64,000 nt of DNA from NCBI GenBank assembly GCA_936908745.1, contig CAKZFX010000015.1:248001-312000 (forward strand). The letters are read 5' to 3'. Of this stretch, positions 1-9,114 are shown one piece after another. The stretch comes from an uncultured Chitinophagaceae bacterium (lineage in GTDB: Bacteria; Bacteroidota; Bacteroidia; Chitinophagales; Chitinophagaceae). Every line of letters begins with the position of its first letter. Positions within the stretch are counted from its first letter, which is position 1. The notes under the pieces were generated by a model that was not told the origin of the DNA, made no database searches, and worked only from the letters and a program-made list of their open reading frames with translations. Both the position numbers and the translations under genes were made by a program.

Positions 1-591
1 GGCTCTAATGCAAGAGTGCCTTATATCAATACTACAGAACAGCAACAGCGGCTGGATGCAATAAACAGGCTTATATCTGCACCTCTTCCCTTTAATATAC
101 CCGGCATCCCTCAACCGATCACCAGCTTTGCTGATGCCTATACGTTTACTAATATTTTCAGAAGCGAACCCGGCGGGTATGCAACAAATAATTTCAATTA
201 TGCATCCAATACCAGCCAGCCGGGAAGATCAGCCGTCTGGCAGCGTTCCAGCCTGCTTTATTTTGCCACGGACTCTTCATCTAAAATAACAAAGTACCAG
301 TTTGAAAAAATATACCCGACCAGCGATGCAGGGTATTATTTTAATTCCCGTTTTAAGAATAAAGACGGCAGCTATTCAGCCTTATATTATTATACACCAG
401 GATTGCGCAAACCTTATTTAAATAAATTAACGATCGATAAAAAAGGGAATGTTTCAGAAAAGAAGTTATTTGAAAATAGTAATATGACACTTGATTACAG
501 CTATCCGCATATCATCCGCAATAATAAACTGATCTCGTTTTATTATTATGTGAGAACAAATGATGTGGGGATTATTGCGATTGATTTATAA
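1..591 (+). CDS. C-terminal part of an unrecognised protein (5' end outside window)
   Basis: The frame is open from base 1, so only the last 196 residues are visible; a GTG at 16 is probably internal rather than the start. The visible part is rich in Tyr, Asn and Ser, has no membrane segment and no motif I recognise. Its alternating hydrophobic pattern and Y/N-rich content would suit an exported beta-rich protein, but that is inference. It ends in a TAA at 589-591 and faces the convergent ftsZ gene across a spacer holding two hairpins. Confidence 0.7.
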   Translation, partial: GSNARVPYINTTEQQQRLDAINRLISAPLPFNIPGIPQPITSFADAYTFTNIFRSEPGGYATNNFNYASNTSQPGRSAVWQRSSLLYFATDSSSKITKYQFEKIYPTSDAGYYFNSRFKNKDGSYSALYYYTPGLRKPYLNKLTIDKKGNVSEKKLFENSNMTLDYSYPHIIRNNKLISFYYYVRTNDVGIIAIDL

Positions 592-599
592 AAGTAAAA

Positions 600-626
600 C
601 TGTGCGAAGCGTAACGCTTCACACAG
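600..626. terminator. Hairpin in the convergent spacer between the partial gene and ftsZ
   Basis: Arms of 12 bp (600-611 and 615-626) with one mismatch and a TAA loop. Read on the minus strand it is followed by TTTTACTTTT, so it could act as a back-up terminator for the ftsZ transcript. On the plus strand the downstream sequence is A-rich, so it would be a weak intrinsic terminator for the partial gene. Confidence 0.45.
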
Positions 627-634
627 CAAAAGAT

Positions 635-663
635 AAAAAAACCCTCCCGGCGACCCGGGAGGG
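635..663 (-). terminator. Rho-independent terminator of the dcw operon (after ftsZ)
   Basis: A GC-rich stem pairs 642-650 with 655-663 (9 bp, four-base loop). On the minus strand it runs straight into a T tract (A run at 635-641). It sits about 90 bp past the ftsZ stop codon and is the natural end of the division gene transcript. Confidence 0.85.
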
Positions 664-755
664 AACAACTAAAAACACTAGCTATTGTAGTGGCTTCATC
701 GGAACGAACACTCTTTATTTTGCCCCCGATGAAAAGAGCAAAACAGTATATTGTC

Positions 756-2711
756 TTAGTCGGGTTTTTTGCCGTCCAAGAATGTATTAATCGTGCTTAT
801 TTGTCCTTGATTGTGTTGGTCAGCTTTGACCTCGTAGCTGCTGTAGAAGTTTTCTATCTGCGTGTTGGTATTGTATAATTCCATGTTGCGGCGGATGTAA
901 GCCGGCACGGTTTCAAACTCATTATTCGGGTCGTTAGCATTAACGTTGAACGACAGATTACGTAATTTCTGTAGCCGTTCAGCAGCCCTACGTTGTTGCT
1001 CCGCAGTTTCGTCCGGCAGAGCCAGGTCCTCAACTTCGGTGGACAAAGGTGGTTGAGCTTGATGGGCCATAGGCACATCCGCCGCAGGAATGTCGTCCCT
1101 TTCGATTATCTGCATTTGCAAGTCAAGGAGTTCTTCCTCATCATTGCTGGCATTTTTAAATGAAGGAACCGGCTCTTCAGCAGAATTTTTTGAGGTGATT
1201 TCCTCTGCTTTTGATTCTGCGTAGATATTGGACGGTCTGGCCAAATAACCTCCCGCAGCTGCAGGCAACGGGTGGGTTGTACTAGTACTATCTTTCACGC
1301 TGAAAATCAATTCAGCATCTTTTTCTGTAATGTCGGGAGATAAGGTTTTCGATTGCGGAATCGAAATTATACTATCCTTTTTTTCTATCCCGAACATTTT
1401 GTCAACAGTATTTATACCTACTGTTTCATTCGTATTATTACTTGGTATTTTTTCGTCTGTCTGCAGCTCAAAGATGATCATGGAAGGCTCTTCTTCTTTT
1501 ATATGTGATGTTTCCACCATATCATTCATCGTTGGCATCGGCACATCTGCAAACGGGATTTCTTCTACCAGCTTTGGAGCCAAAGGATCTGCTTTTACAA
1601 CCGGCTTTATTTCTTCTGCAATTGGTGCTTCTTCTTTTACCGCAGGAAATAAAGGTGTTTCAGCTTCCAGTTTGCCCAACGTCATCACGATTTTTTCCTC
1701 TTGCTTAGGCATTTCTTTTTTTGCCACTGGTTTTGCAAACGGGTCTTTATGCTCAAAGCCGGTTGCAATCAAAGTGATACCCAGTTTAGCACCGAGTGTA
1801 TTATCATAACCCATACCGAGGATCACATCTGTGCCCTCACCCGCCTGGTTGATCAGGTAGCTTTGGATCACTTCCACTTCATCCATTGTGTATTCATGTT
1901 CACCCTCTGCAGAGTTAATATTGATAAGGATCCATTTAGCACCACGGATATCGTTGTCATTCAGCAAGGGTGAGTTCAACGCTTCTTCGATAGCACGGTG
2001 TGCACGGTTTTCACCTTCAGCGGCCGCATTACCCAAAATGGCAACGCCACCATTGCGCATAACGGTGCATACATCGGCAAAGTCAACATTGATCTGGCCG
2101 GTGCTGTTGATTACATCTGTAATACATTTAGCCGCAGTCGCCAATACATTGTCTGCTTTTTCAAATGCTTCACGCATTTTCAGGTTGCCGAACTGGTGAC
2201 GCAGTTTATCATTGCTGATCACCAGCAACGTATCAACATATTGCTTCAATGTTTTGATCCCTTCTTCCGCTTGTTGCTGACGTTTTTTTCCTTCGTAAGC
2301 AAAAGGAGTAGTGACAATACCAACGGTCAGGATGCCTAAGTCTTTACAGATCTTAGAAATAATAGGCGCACCACCTGTACCTGTACCGCCGCCCATACCG
2401 GCTGTGATAAAAGCCATTTTGGTATTTACTTCGAGTATGCGCCTGATTTCTTCCAGCGATTCTTCCGTAGCCTGGCGACCGATATCAGGATTGGCACCTG
2501 CACCGAGACCTTGTGTAAGGTGTGGCCCCAACTGTACCCGGTTAGGAATATCGCTATTGGCCAATGCCTGCGCATCTGTATTACATATAATGAAGTTGAC
2601 GCCTTCAATCTGCTGGCTGAACATGTGGTTCACCGCATTTCCTCCCCCGCCCCCAACGCCAATGACCTTCAGGATCGAAGATTTTTCTTTTGGCAGATCA
2701 AAATGAATCAT
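756..2711 (-). CDS. ftsZ: Cell division GTPase FtsZ
   Basis: Tubulin homologue that polymerises with GTP into the Z-ring at midcell. The nucleotide loop near residue 20 (GVGGGGGNAVN), the tubulin signature GGGTGTG at 107-113 and the T7 region (NVDFADV) are intact. The protein is 651 residues, far longer than the roughly 380 of E. coli FtsZ, because a long acidic, proline-rich disordered linker follows the globular domain at about residue 320. The short peptide that usually ends FtsZ and binds FtsA (here VPAYIRR, 602-608) is followed by 43 further residues ending in NTFLDGKKPD; I recall similar tails in other Bacteroidota. It is the last gene of the cluster, 58 bp after ftsA, with a terminator downstream. 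Confidence 0.98.
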   Translation of the reverse strand: MIHFDLPKEKSSILKVIGVGGGGGNAVNHMFSQQIEGVNFIICNTDAQALANSDIPNRVQLGPHLTQGLGAGANPDIGRQATEESLEEIRRILEVNTKMAFITAGMGGGTGTGGAPIISKICKDLGILTVGIVTTPFAYEGKKRQQQAEEGIKTLKQYVDTLLVISNDKLRHQFGNLKMREAFEKADNVLATAAKCITDVINSTGQINVDFADVCTVMRNGGVAILGNAAAEGENRAHRAIEEALNSPLLNDNDIRGAKWILININSAEGEHEYTMDEVEVIQSYLINQAGEGTDVILGMGYDNTLGAKLGITLIATGFEHKDPFAKPVAKKEMPKQEEKIVMTLGKLEAETPLFPAVKEEAPIAEEIKPVVKADPLAPKLVEEIPFADVPMPTMNDMVETSHIKEEEPSMIIFELQTDEKIPSNNTNETVGINTVDKMFGIEKKDSIISIPQSKTLSPDITEKDAELIFSVKDSTSTTHPLPAAAGGYLARPSNIYAESKAEEITSKNSAEEPVPSFKNASNDEEELLDLQMQIIERDDIPAADVPMAHQAQPPLSTEVEDLALPDETAEQQRRAAERLQKLRNLSFNVNANDPNNEFETVPAYIRRNMELYNTNTQIENFYSSYEVKADQHNQGQISTINTFLDGKKPD

Positions 2712-2769
2712 AAGTAAATTATTTAGAACTTAGTAATAGGTTAGTAATCGTTATTGTTTGCTGACAGAT

Positions 2770-4143
2770 TTATAAATGCTTGTCCTCTTCTTCTTTGAAG
2801 AGATCAATGATGCCGTCTTTGAATTTGCCCCAGAAATTGCTAAGACCGCGACGCTGTCTTACTTTTTCATCGCTTACCGGCATTTCTTCTTCAATTGTTT
2901 CTTCTTCAACAGCATTCTTTTTCAATCCGTCGGGCACTTCCACTTTCCTGTATTCTTTTTCAAATTGTTTGCGGTTGTGCTCGTAGTCATCATATCCTTT
3001 CAGGATAAGACCGATACAGGTGGAGTACGTTGGCTTCGCCAGCTCCTCGATATGACCTGCCGCTAAATGTTCATTCGGGAAACCGATACGTGCAGGCAAT
3101 CCTGTTACATATTCTGTCAGTTGGATCAGGTGTTTCAGTTGTGAACCACCACCTGTCAGCACCACGCCACCGTTCAGTGCTTTATTATCTAACCCAACTT
3201 GTTTTAAATGATAGGTTACAAAGTCCATGATCTCGCTCATACGTGCCTGGATAATATTGGCCAGGTTTTTCACGCTGATCTCTTTGGCAGGCATTCCACG
3301 CAAACCCGGGATGGTGATATATGCATTTGCTTTAGCCTCATTTGCCAACGCAGAACCAAACTGCACTTTCATTGCTTCGGCCTGTGTTTTCAACACACCC
3401 AAACCTGTTTTAATATCGTTGGTAATGTTTTCACCAGCAAAAGGAATAACAGCCGTATGTTTCAGTATGCCTTCATAGAATACAGCCAGGTCCGTTGTAC
3501 CACCACCAATGTCAACGATGGCAACACCTGCTTCCAGGTCTTCCTGTCCCATTACGGCAGAAGAAGAAGCCAATGGCTGCAACACGAGGTCTTTTGTATG
3601 CAATCCTGATTTTTCAACGCTGCGGTTGATGTTGCGGATCGCATTTTTATCACCTGTGATGATATGGAAGTTGGCACCGATTTTCACACCGCCATAACCG
3701 ATCGGGTTAGGAATGTTTTGAAAGTTGTCAACGGTGAATTCCTGCGGGATCACATCAATGATCTGGTCGCCGGCAGGAATATATGTTTTGTATTGATCTT
3801 CGATCAGTTGATCAATTTCACGCTGCGTGATCTCTTCGTCTGTTTTCTGGCGAACGATATCACCCCGTGTTTGCAAACTTTTGATATGATGGCCGGCAAT
3901 GCCCACATATACTTCATTTACTTCCAGGTTAGGGTTGGAAGCAAAACAGTTTTCTAATGCAGTTCTGATGGCTTTGATCGTTTCATCAATGTTGAGCACC
4001 TGCCCGTGCTTTACGCCATTGGAGTTGGCTTTACCAAAACCCAGGATCTCCAGCTTACCGTATTCGTTTTTACGGCCGGCAATTACTGCAATCTTGGTTG
4101 TACCAATGTCAAGACCGACAATAATGGGTTGTTCGTTGTTCAT
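2770..4143 (-). CDS. ftsA: Cell division protein FtsA
   Basis: Actin-family ATPase that tethers FtsZ filaments to the inner membrane and recruits later division proteins. The phosphate-1 motif (GLDIGTTKIAV, 10-20) and phosphate-2 motif (DIGGGTTDL, 211-219) are present, as is the SHS2/1C insert between them. After a charged linker the C-terminus (WGKFKDGIIDLFKEE) forms a likely amphipathic membrane-targeting helix, the family hallmark. The length of 457 is slightly long because of the acidic linker. The ATG is chosen because homology begins at once. It lies between ftsQ and ftsZ; the 49-bp gap to ftsQ is filled by a CGTTGTT-type repeat. Confidence 0.97.
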   Translation of the reverse strand: MNNEQPIIVGLDIGTTKIAVIAGRKNEYGKLEILGFGKANSNGVKHGQVLNIDETIKAIRTALENCFASNPNLEVNEVYVGIAGHHIKSLQTRGDIVRQKTDEEITQREIDQLIEDQYKTYIPAGDQIIDVIPQEFTVDNFQNIPNPIGYGGVKIGANFHIITGDKNAIRNINRSVEKSGLHTKDLVLQPLASSSAVMGQEDLEAGVAIVDIGGGTTDLAVFYEGILKHTAVIPFAGENITNDIKTGLGVLKTQAEAMKVQFGSALANEAKANAYITIPGLRGMPAKEISVKNLANIIQARMSEIMDFVTYHLKQVGLDNKALNGGVVLTGGGSQLKHLIQLTEYVTGLPARIGFPNEHLAAGHIEELAKPTYSTCIGLILKGYDDYEHNRKQFEKEYRKVEVPDGLKKNAVEEETIEEEMPVSDEKVRQRRGLSNFWGKFKDGIIDLFKEEEDKHL

Positions 4144-4144
4144 A

Positions 4145-4200
4145 AATGTTGTTTTTAGTTGTTGTTTTTATCGAAATCGTTCGTTGTTCGTTTTAGTTAT
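4145..4200. repeat. CGTTGTT/CGTTTTAGTT degenerate short-word repeat between ftsQ and ftsA
   Basis: The whole ftsQ-ftsA spacer is built from overlapping GTTGTT, TTCGTTGTTCG and TTTTAGTT words. Related words occur at 15,640-15,662 (ftsI-ftsL spacer) and 9,012-9,045 (ftsW-murD spacer). The array runs over the ftsQ stop codon, so the last two Asn residues of FtsQ are encoded by it. Confidence 0.6.
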
Positions 4201-5230
4201 TCCGCCGTGGCATCACTGCCCTGGGCCGTTGTTCTGCCGGTTTCGGATCGTTTTCCCTTTCATTGGAAAGAGTAGTGTTCAAAGGGTTGGGACTGTTTTC
4301 CCTGCTCAGGGTTGTATTCGTTTCTGTTGCCGCTTCAGCACCCGGTCTTTCCAGCACCGGCGCTACAGGAGCTGCTGTATCCTTCTGCACACGTCTTGAT
4401 TGTTCTAATAAGCGTTCAACACTTTTTCTTAGTTCGATTGAATCCACTTTGCTGGCATATCCTTTTACGGCTACCACCTGACCGGCATATTGCACATCAA
4501 TTGTTTTGTATTTATCAAATCCTGTTTTGCTCAATACCTGTTGGTAAAAAACATAGAGGCGGTTAAATTTTTCTTCCACTTCTTCACCTTTGCCGAGTTT
4601 GACAACATGGTTGCCTACCAATGGGATCATTTCAAATTCACGATCGGCATTAATGTCAATTTGCGATACCTGTGCTGACCAGAAAGGATCATCATTAATA
4701 AATACAGCCGTTTCTCTTATATCATTTAATAAAATACTATCCTTTTTTACCAGTTGTTTTTTATCAGGAAACCCTGTAAATACCGGCACTCTTGCACTCA
4801 TTTTATCTGATAATGGCATCATCATGCCCTCACCATCTACATAGAAACTTTTGTCGGCTGTTGTCAACACTCTTGCCACCGGCTCTCTTTCTTCTACATT
4901 GACATGTAACAACTCGTTGTTATCAAAGTAGAGTTCCGCATCTTTGATCCACACATTTTTTTCAATCAGTTGCTCCAACAGGTGAAGATCAAATGACGTT
5001 ACCGGCTGGTCTTTGATCTGGCCGTTTGTTTTTTTAGTAATGATGGCCAGCACATCTTTTTCATCTACAAACAGGTTTTTCGTGGCACCCTTAATGTTGA
5101 TATTGTAGCCGCTGCAACGCTCATTCTGCTGTTTGCGCATAGCAGCAGCCAGTAAGGTCACCATGCCGCCGGCAATCACCAGCCACATGCTTACAAATAA
5201 AATTTTCCGTATCGTCTTTTTTGTGCCCAC
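4193..5230 (-). CDS. ftsQ: Cell division protein FtsQ/DivIB
   Basis: Single-pass division protein that links the cytoplasmic ring to the septal synthase through FtsL and FtsB-like partners. A short cytoplasmic N-terminus and one membrane helix (about residues 10-30) precede a POTRA-like region (YNINIKGATKNLFVDEKDV) and a beta domain with the FtsQ-type motifs NVWIKDAELY and VEEREPVARV. The last 70 residues are a low-complexity tail rich in Glu, Thr, Asn and Pro. The start is a GTG directly after the murC TAA; the next Met lies inside the membrane helix, so GTG is preferred. Sequence conservation is low in this family, but position between murC and ftsA settles the call. Confidence 0.9.
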   Translation of the reverse strand: MGTKKTIRKILFVSMWLVIAGGMVTLLAAAMRKQQNERCSGYNINIKGATKNLFVDEKDVLAIITKKTNGQIKDQPVTSFDLHLLEQLIEKNVWIKDAELYFDNNELLHVNVEEREPVARVLTTADKSFYVDGEGMMMPLSDKMSARVPVFTGFPDKKQLVKKDSILLNDIRETAVFINDDPFWSAQVSQIDINADREFEMIPLVGNHVVKLGKGEEVEEKFNRLYVFYQQVLSKTGFDKYKTIDVQYAGQVVAVKGYASKVDSIELRKSVERLLEQSRRVQKDTAAPVAPVLERPGAEAATETNTTLSRENSPNPLNTTLSNERENDPKPAEQRPRAVMPRRNN

Positions 5231-6655
5231 TTATATTTTGTTCAGTTCATTTTTTATCGGCTCTACCAATGTGTCTATATCTCCTGCACCCGCTGTTATC
5301 AATATTTCACCAAATTCTTTGTTCAAATTCTTCGTATAAACATTTTCAATCCACTCTTTCACTTTTTCCTTTGCGATCACCTGCTTATTTGTTCTTTCCA
5401 TTTTATCAAGCACCATTTCGCTGGTCACCCCTTCCATCGGCAGTTCTCTTGCCGGGTAAATGGGAAGCAATACAATTTCATCGGCCATATCCAGCACTTC
5501 GGCAAATCCATCCGCATGGTCTTTGGTACGGCTGAATAAGTGTGGCTGGAAAATCACGGTGCATTTTTTCCCTTTAAATAAAGTCTTCGCACCATTGATC
5601 AACGCTCTTAGCTCTTCGGGGTGATGCGCATAGTCATCAATAAAAACGATCTTGTCATTTTTGATGATGTATTCAAACCTGCGCTTCACTCCTTTAAAAG
5701 CCTCCACCGCCGCTTTGATTTTTTCATTTTCAATTCCCAAAGAACTTGCCACCTGTATAGCTGCCACTGCATTTTCCACGTTGTGCATCCCACCCATGTG
5801 CAACACTACATTCTCAATCATTTTATCTTTCATCACTACGTCAAACTCGTAGCTGCCATTCATCATCCGGATATTCGCCGCATATACATCAGCGCTGTCA
5901 TTTTGCAGGCTATATGTGAGATGTGTGTCGGCTGTTAATTCTTTTCCTCTTTCCAGTCCGAATTTGCGCACCAGTAAACCACCCGGTTTTATTTTCTTAC
6001 TAAAGTCAATAAAAGCCTGCTCCATTGATTCCGCCGTTCCGTAGATGTCCAGGTGATCTGCGTCCATCGATGTGATGATCGCCACATCCGGGTCCAGTTT
6101 CAAAAAGCTCCTGTCGTATTCATCCGCTTCCACCACACATACATTCCGCTCATTGCTCCAGAAGTTAGTACCATAGTTGACCGCGATACCACCTAAGAAA
6201 GCATTGCACCCAAAACCACTGTGACGAAGCAAGTGGGCCACCATCGTGGTGATCGTTGTTTTACCATGCGTTCCGGCAATACAGATATTAAAAGAACTAT
6301 TCGTTATGATCTGCAATACATCACTACGCTTTACCACCTTATAGTCATGTTGCTGGTAGTAAACCAGCTCTTTGTGCTCCTTTGGTATGGCTGGTGTATA
6401 GATCACCAGGTCTGCTTTTTTCGGGGCCAATTCTACATTTTCATCATAGTGAACAGCAATACCACTTGCTTCCAGTTCTCTTGTCAGCACCGTAGGCGTT
6501 TTATCATAACCGCTTACTTTTACTCCCTTGCTTTGAAAGAACCTTGCCACCGCACTCATTCCTATCCCGCCAATACCGATGAAGTATACTTCATTGATAT
6601 GCTCCATTCCCCTGAATGGGGCGTTCATAAGGTCCGTATTTTGGTTGCCGATCAT
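5231..6655 (-). CDS. murC: UDP-N-acetylmuramate-L-alanine ligase
   Basis: ATP-dependent ligase adding L-Ala to UDP-MurNAc, the first step of stem-peptide synthesis. It shows a Rossmann-type N-terminal domain (FIGIGGIGMSAVA, about 25-37), the Mur ligase P-loop GTHGKTT (128-134), EADEYDRSF and the DDYAHHPEE motif of the C-terminal domain. Length 474 is normal. The chosen ATG overlaps the murG TGA by 4 bp (ATGA), the usual translational coupling; later Met codons at residues 10 and 17 are possible starts. The next gene, ftsQ, abuts its stop codon. Confidence 0.97.
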   Translation of the reverse strand: MIGNQNTDLMNAPFRGMEHINEVYFIGIGGIGMSAVARFFQSKGVKVSGYDKTPTVLTRELEASGIAVHYDENVELAPKKADLVIYTPAIPKEHKELVYYQQHDYKVVKRSDVLQIITNSSFNICIAGTHGKTTITTMVAHLLRHSGFGCNAFLGGIAVNYGTNFWSNERNVCVVEADEYDRSFLKLDPDVAIITSMDADHLDIYGTAESMEQAFIDFSKKIKPGGLLVRKFGLERGKELTADTHLTYSLQNDSADVYAANIRMMNGSYEFDVVMKDKMIENVVLHMGGMHNVENAVAAIQVASSLGIENEKIKAAVEAFKGVKRRFEYIIKNDKIVFIDDYAHHPEELRALINGAKTLFKGKKCTVIFQPHLFSRTKDHADGFAEVLDMADEIVLLPIYPARELPMEGVTSEMVLDKMERTNKQVIAKEKVKEWIENVYTKNLNKEFGEILITAGAGDIDTLVEPIKNELNKI

Positions 6656-7743
6656 TTAATGACTTGCAGAATTTCTGCTGCTATTTTTTTATCTGCATCG
6701 GTTATTGCCAATGCAGCAATGTTTTGTTTGAGTTCTTCCTGTTTGCTTTCATCCTTTGCCAGCTCAATGGCCATAAACACCAGCTTTTCTTTTACTTCGC
6801 TATCCTTTACCATCAACGCTGCATTTTTGAGTACCAAACTGTTTGCATTCACCGTCTGGTGATCTTCTGCGGCAAAAGGATAGGGTACGAACAAAACGGG
6901 CTTTTTAACAACACATAGTTCAGCAACGGTCATCGCTCCGGCTCTTGCCACCACCATATCAGCCGCTGCGTAAGCATATTCCATTTGTGTGATAAAGTCA
7001 TTTACCCACACTTGTTTTATGCCGCCACATCTTTCTTTTGCTTTGGCTGCATAGGGCTTTCCTGTTTGCCAGATCAGTTGCAAGCCTGCATTCAAAAAGT
7101 CTTCTATTCCTTTATCAATGGCTTCGTTGATTGATTTGGCACCCAGGCTTCCGCCAACAACCAATATCGTTTTGCGGCCACTGTCCAGTCCAAAGAATTT
7201 TATTGCTTCATCCCTGCTGATCGATGCATTTACAATGGAAGAACGCACCGGGTTCCCGGTCACCACATTTTTTTCTTTGGCAAAGAATTTTTCCATGCCA
7301 TCTGTGCCGGTAAAAACTTTTTTCGCTTTTCTCCCAAGCATGATATTCGATTTTCCCGCAAAGGAGTTCGACTCATGGATGAACGTAGGGATGTTTCTTG
7401 CCTGCGCCCAACGCAATACCGGGAAGCTGGAGTAACCACCTACACCGATCACCGCATCAGGTTTAAAGTTTTTAAAGATGGTACGCACCTGTAAAAAGCT
7501 TTTCAGCAGTTTGAAAGGAAGTCCTACATTTTTAATCAAAGAGCTGCGGTTGAAACCTGCGATATCCAACCCCTTTATCCGGTAACCTGCCTGTGGTACT
7601 TTTTCCATCTCCATTTTTCCTTTCGCACCCACAAACAGTATTTCAATCGAATTATCTTTTTCTTTCAACGCATTCGCAATGGCAATGGCCGGGAATATGT
7701 GCCCGCCGGTTCCTCCGCCCGCTATGATCACACGCTTCGCCAT
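6652..7743 (-). CDS. murG: Lipid II synthase (undecaprenyl-PP-MurNAc-pentapeptide GlcNAc transferase)
   Basis: Peripheral membrane glycosyltransferase (GT28) that moves GlcNAc from UDP-GlcNAc onto lipid I to make lipid II on the cytoplasmic face. GGGTGGH spans 9-15, followed by the acceptor-site HESN motif, GGSLGA in the second Rossmann domain and the AGAMTVAEL donor-binding stretch. Length 363 is typical. The ATG follows the ftsW stop with no gap, and the stop overlaps murC, so the three genes look translationally coupled. Confidence 0.97.
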   Translation of the reverse strand: MAKRVIIAGGGTGGHIFPAIAIANALKEKDNSIEILFVGAKGKMEMEKVPQAGYRIKGLDIAGFNRSSLIKNVGLPFKLLKSFLQVRTIFKNFKPDAVIGVGGYSSFPVLRWAQARNIPTFIHESNSFAGKSNIMLGRKAKKVFTGTDGMEKFFAKEKNVVTGNPVRSSIVNASISRDEAIKFFGLDSGRKTILVVGGSLGAKSINEAIDKGIEDFLNAGLQLIWQTGKPYAAKAKERCGGIKQVWVNDFITQMEYAYAAADMVVARAGAMTVAELCVVKKPVLFVPYPFAAEDHQTVNANSLVLKNAALMVKDSEVKEKLVFMAIELAKDESKQEELKQNIAALAITDADKKIAAEILQVIK

Positions 7744-9003
7744 CTATGCAATCGCCTCCTGTTTTTTGCCTTCTGACTGCTCCACGTTTCTTGCCACACT
7801 TAGTATAATACCAATCGCCAGGCAAGTGAATATGAAACTCGTTCCTCCCATGCTCACCAACGGCAACGTAACACCCGTTACCGGGAATAAGTTGACCGTC
7901 ACCGCCATGTTGGCAATTGCCTGTATCGCCAGTGTAAAACTGAGCCCCAACGCGAGGAAGGCACCAAACGCATAAGGGCATTTTTTAAATATGCGGATAC
8001 AACGATATAAGAACACGAGGTATATGAACACGATGAACATTCCTCCCACCAATCCATATTCCTCAATGATGATCGCATAGATAAAGTCATTATATGCCTG
8101 CGGCAGGTAATCTCTCGTTTCGCTGTTGCCCGGGCCAACACCCAGCATACCACCTTTGGCAATGGCGATTTTAGCCTGGTTTACCTGGTACATTTCATCA
8201 TTGTCTGCTTCCTTGCCGCCATAGATAAAGTTTTCTACACGACCAATCCATGTTTCCACACGACCAAACAGACCGGAAGAAGTTGTTTTCACAGCTACTG
8301 CTTCTTCTCCGCCTTTTGAATGTTTGATCACCGCCGCTGTTATCAAAAACAGGATCGGGATCATGGCGATACCAATCGTCAGCAGGATATGTTTTGTATT
8401 GGCACGACCGATAAACATCAGCATCAAACAACTTGCACCTAATAACAAAGCAGTAGAAAGGTTAGCAGGTGCGATCAGTAAACAAGTAATCGCCACCGGT
8501 GTCATGATCGGCAGGAACCCTTTTTTGAAGTCCTTGATCACATCCTGCTTCTTACTGATCAGTCTTGACAGGTACATGAACAAAGCCAGTTTAGCCAGGT
8601 CCGATGTCTGCATCGTCATATTGATCAATGGAAGACGGATCCAGCGGCTTCCTTCATTCATTTTTACACCAAAGAATAAGGTATAAGCCAGCAAAGGGAT
8701 ACAAAGCAGGAAAGCGATCTTGGCCACTTTTGCATACACGGTATAGTTAACCAGGTGTGCAAAGTAGATAGCCAGCAAACCAACAATGATAAAGATCACC
8801 TGCTTAAACAGGTACACTTCTGTATTGCCTTTATAGTTTTTATATGCCAAAGAACCTGTTGCGCTATAAACAGCCAGCAAAGAGATCAGTGTCAGCAATA
8901 CCACCAACGCCCAGATGACTTTGTCACCTTTCGTTTTACCCAATAATTTCTGTGTGTTGAAATTACCGAGGTCACTCATCCGTATGTCTCTTGTTGCTTC
9001 CAC
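7744..9003 (-). CDS. ftsW: Septal peptidoglycan glycosyltransferase FtsW (SEDS family)
   Basis: Polytopic SEDS protein that polymerises lipid II at the septum together with the FtsI transpeptidase. About ten hydrophobic segments are visible. SEDS-type motifs include GSRWIRLP in the large loop, ENFIYGGKEAD before the loop helix, the catalytic-region sequence YAIIIEEYGLVGG, and NLFPVTGVTLPLVSMGGTS near the C-terminus. At 419 residues it is of usual size. Two starts are possible: 9003 (MEATRD, taken here) or 8979 (MSDLGN). Its stop abuts the murG start. Confidence 0.95.
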   Translation of the reverse strand: MEATRDIRMSDLGNFNTQKLLGKTKGDKVIWALVVLLTLISLLAVYSATGSLAYKNYKGNTEVYLFKQVIFIIVGLLAIYFAHLVNYTVYAKVAKIAFLLCIPLLAYTLFFGVKMNEGSRWIRLPLINMTMQTSDLAKLALFMYLSRLISKKQDVIKDFKKGFLPIMTPVAITCLLIAPANLSTALLLGASCLMLMFIGRANTKHILLTIGIAMIPILFLITAAVIKHSKGGEEAVAVKTTSSGLFGRVETWIGRVENFIYGGKEADNDEMYQVNQAKIAIAKGGMLGVGPGNSETRDYLPQAYNDFIYAIIIEEYGLVGGMFIVFIYLVFLYRCIRIFKKCPYAFGAFLALGLSFTLAIQAIANMAVTVNLFPVTGVTLPLVSMGGTSFIFTCLAIGIILSVARNVEQSEGKKQEAIA

Positions 9004-9072
9004 TAAATCGGTTTATCGTTTTTAGTTTATAGTTTTTCGTTGTTTAAAGAACAATATTCATATCAGCCGTTT

Positions 9073-9112
9073 CCACATTTTCACATCTGCACATTTTCAC
9101 ATTCACAAATTC
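9073..9112. repeat. CACATTTT-type degenerate short-word repeat between ftsW and murD
   Basis: The word CACATTTTCACATC(T)GCACATTTTCACATTC fills the part of the spacer next to the murD stop codon. It matches the right arm of the inverted repeat between atpD and atpC: CATTTTCACATCT is identical in both. Here only one arm is seen. The other half of the same spacer (9,012-9,045) carries GTTTATAGTTTTTCGTTG words. Confidence 0.6.
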
Positions 9113-9114
9113 TC

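Noticed and set aside
2311..2706. 131-codon plus-strand frame
   Set aside because: Antisense to the conserved N-terminal half of ftsZ; proline-rich because it mirrors glycine codons of the nucleotide-binding motifs.
7652..7981. 109-codon minus-strand frame across the ftsW-murG junction
   Set aside because: Out of frame with two certain genes and of Gly/Arg/Cys-rich shadow composition.
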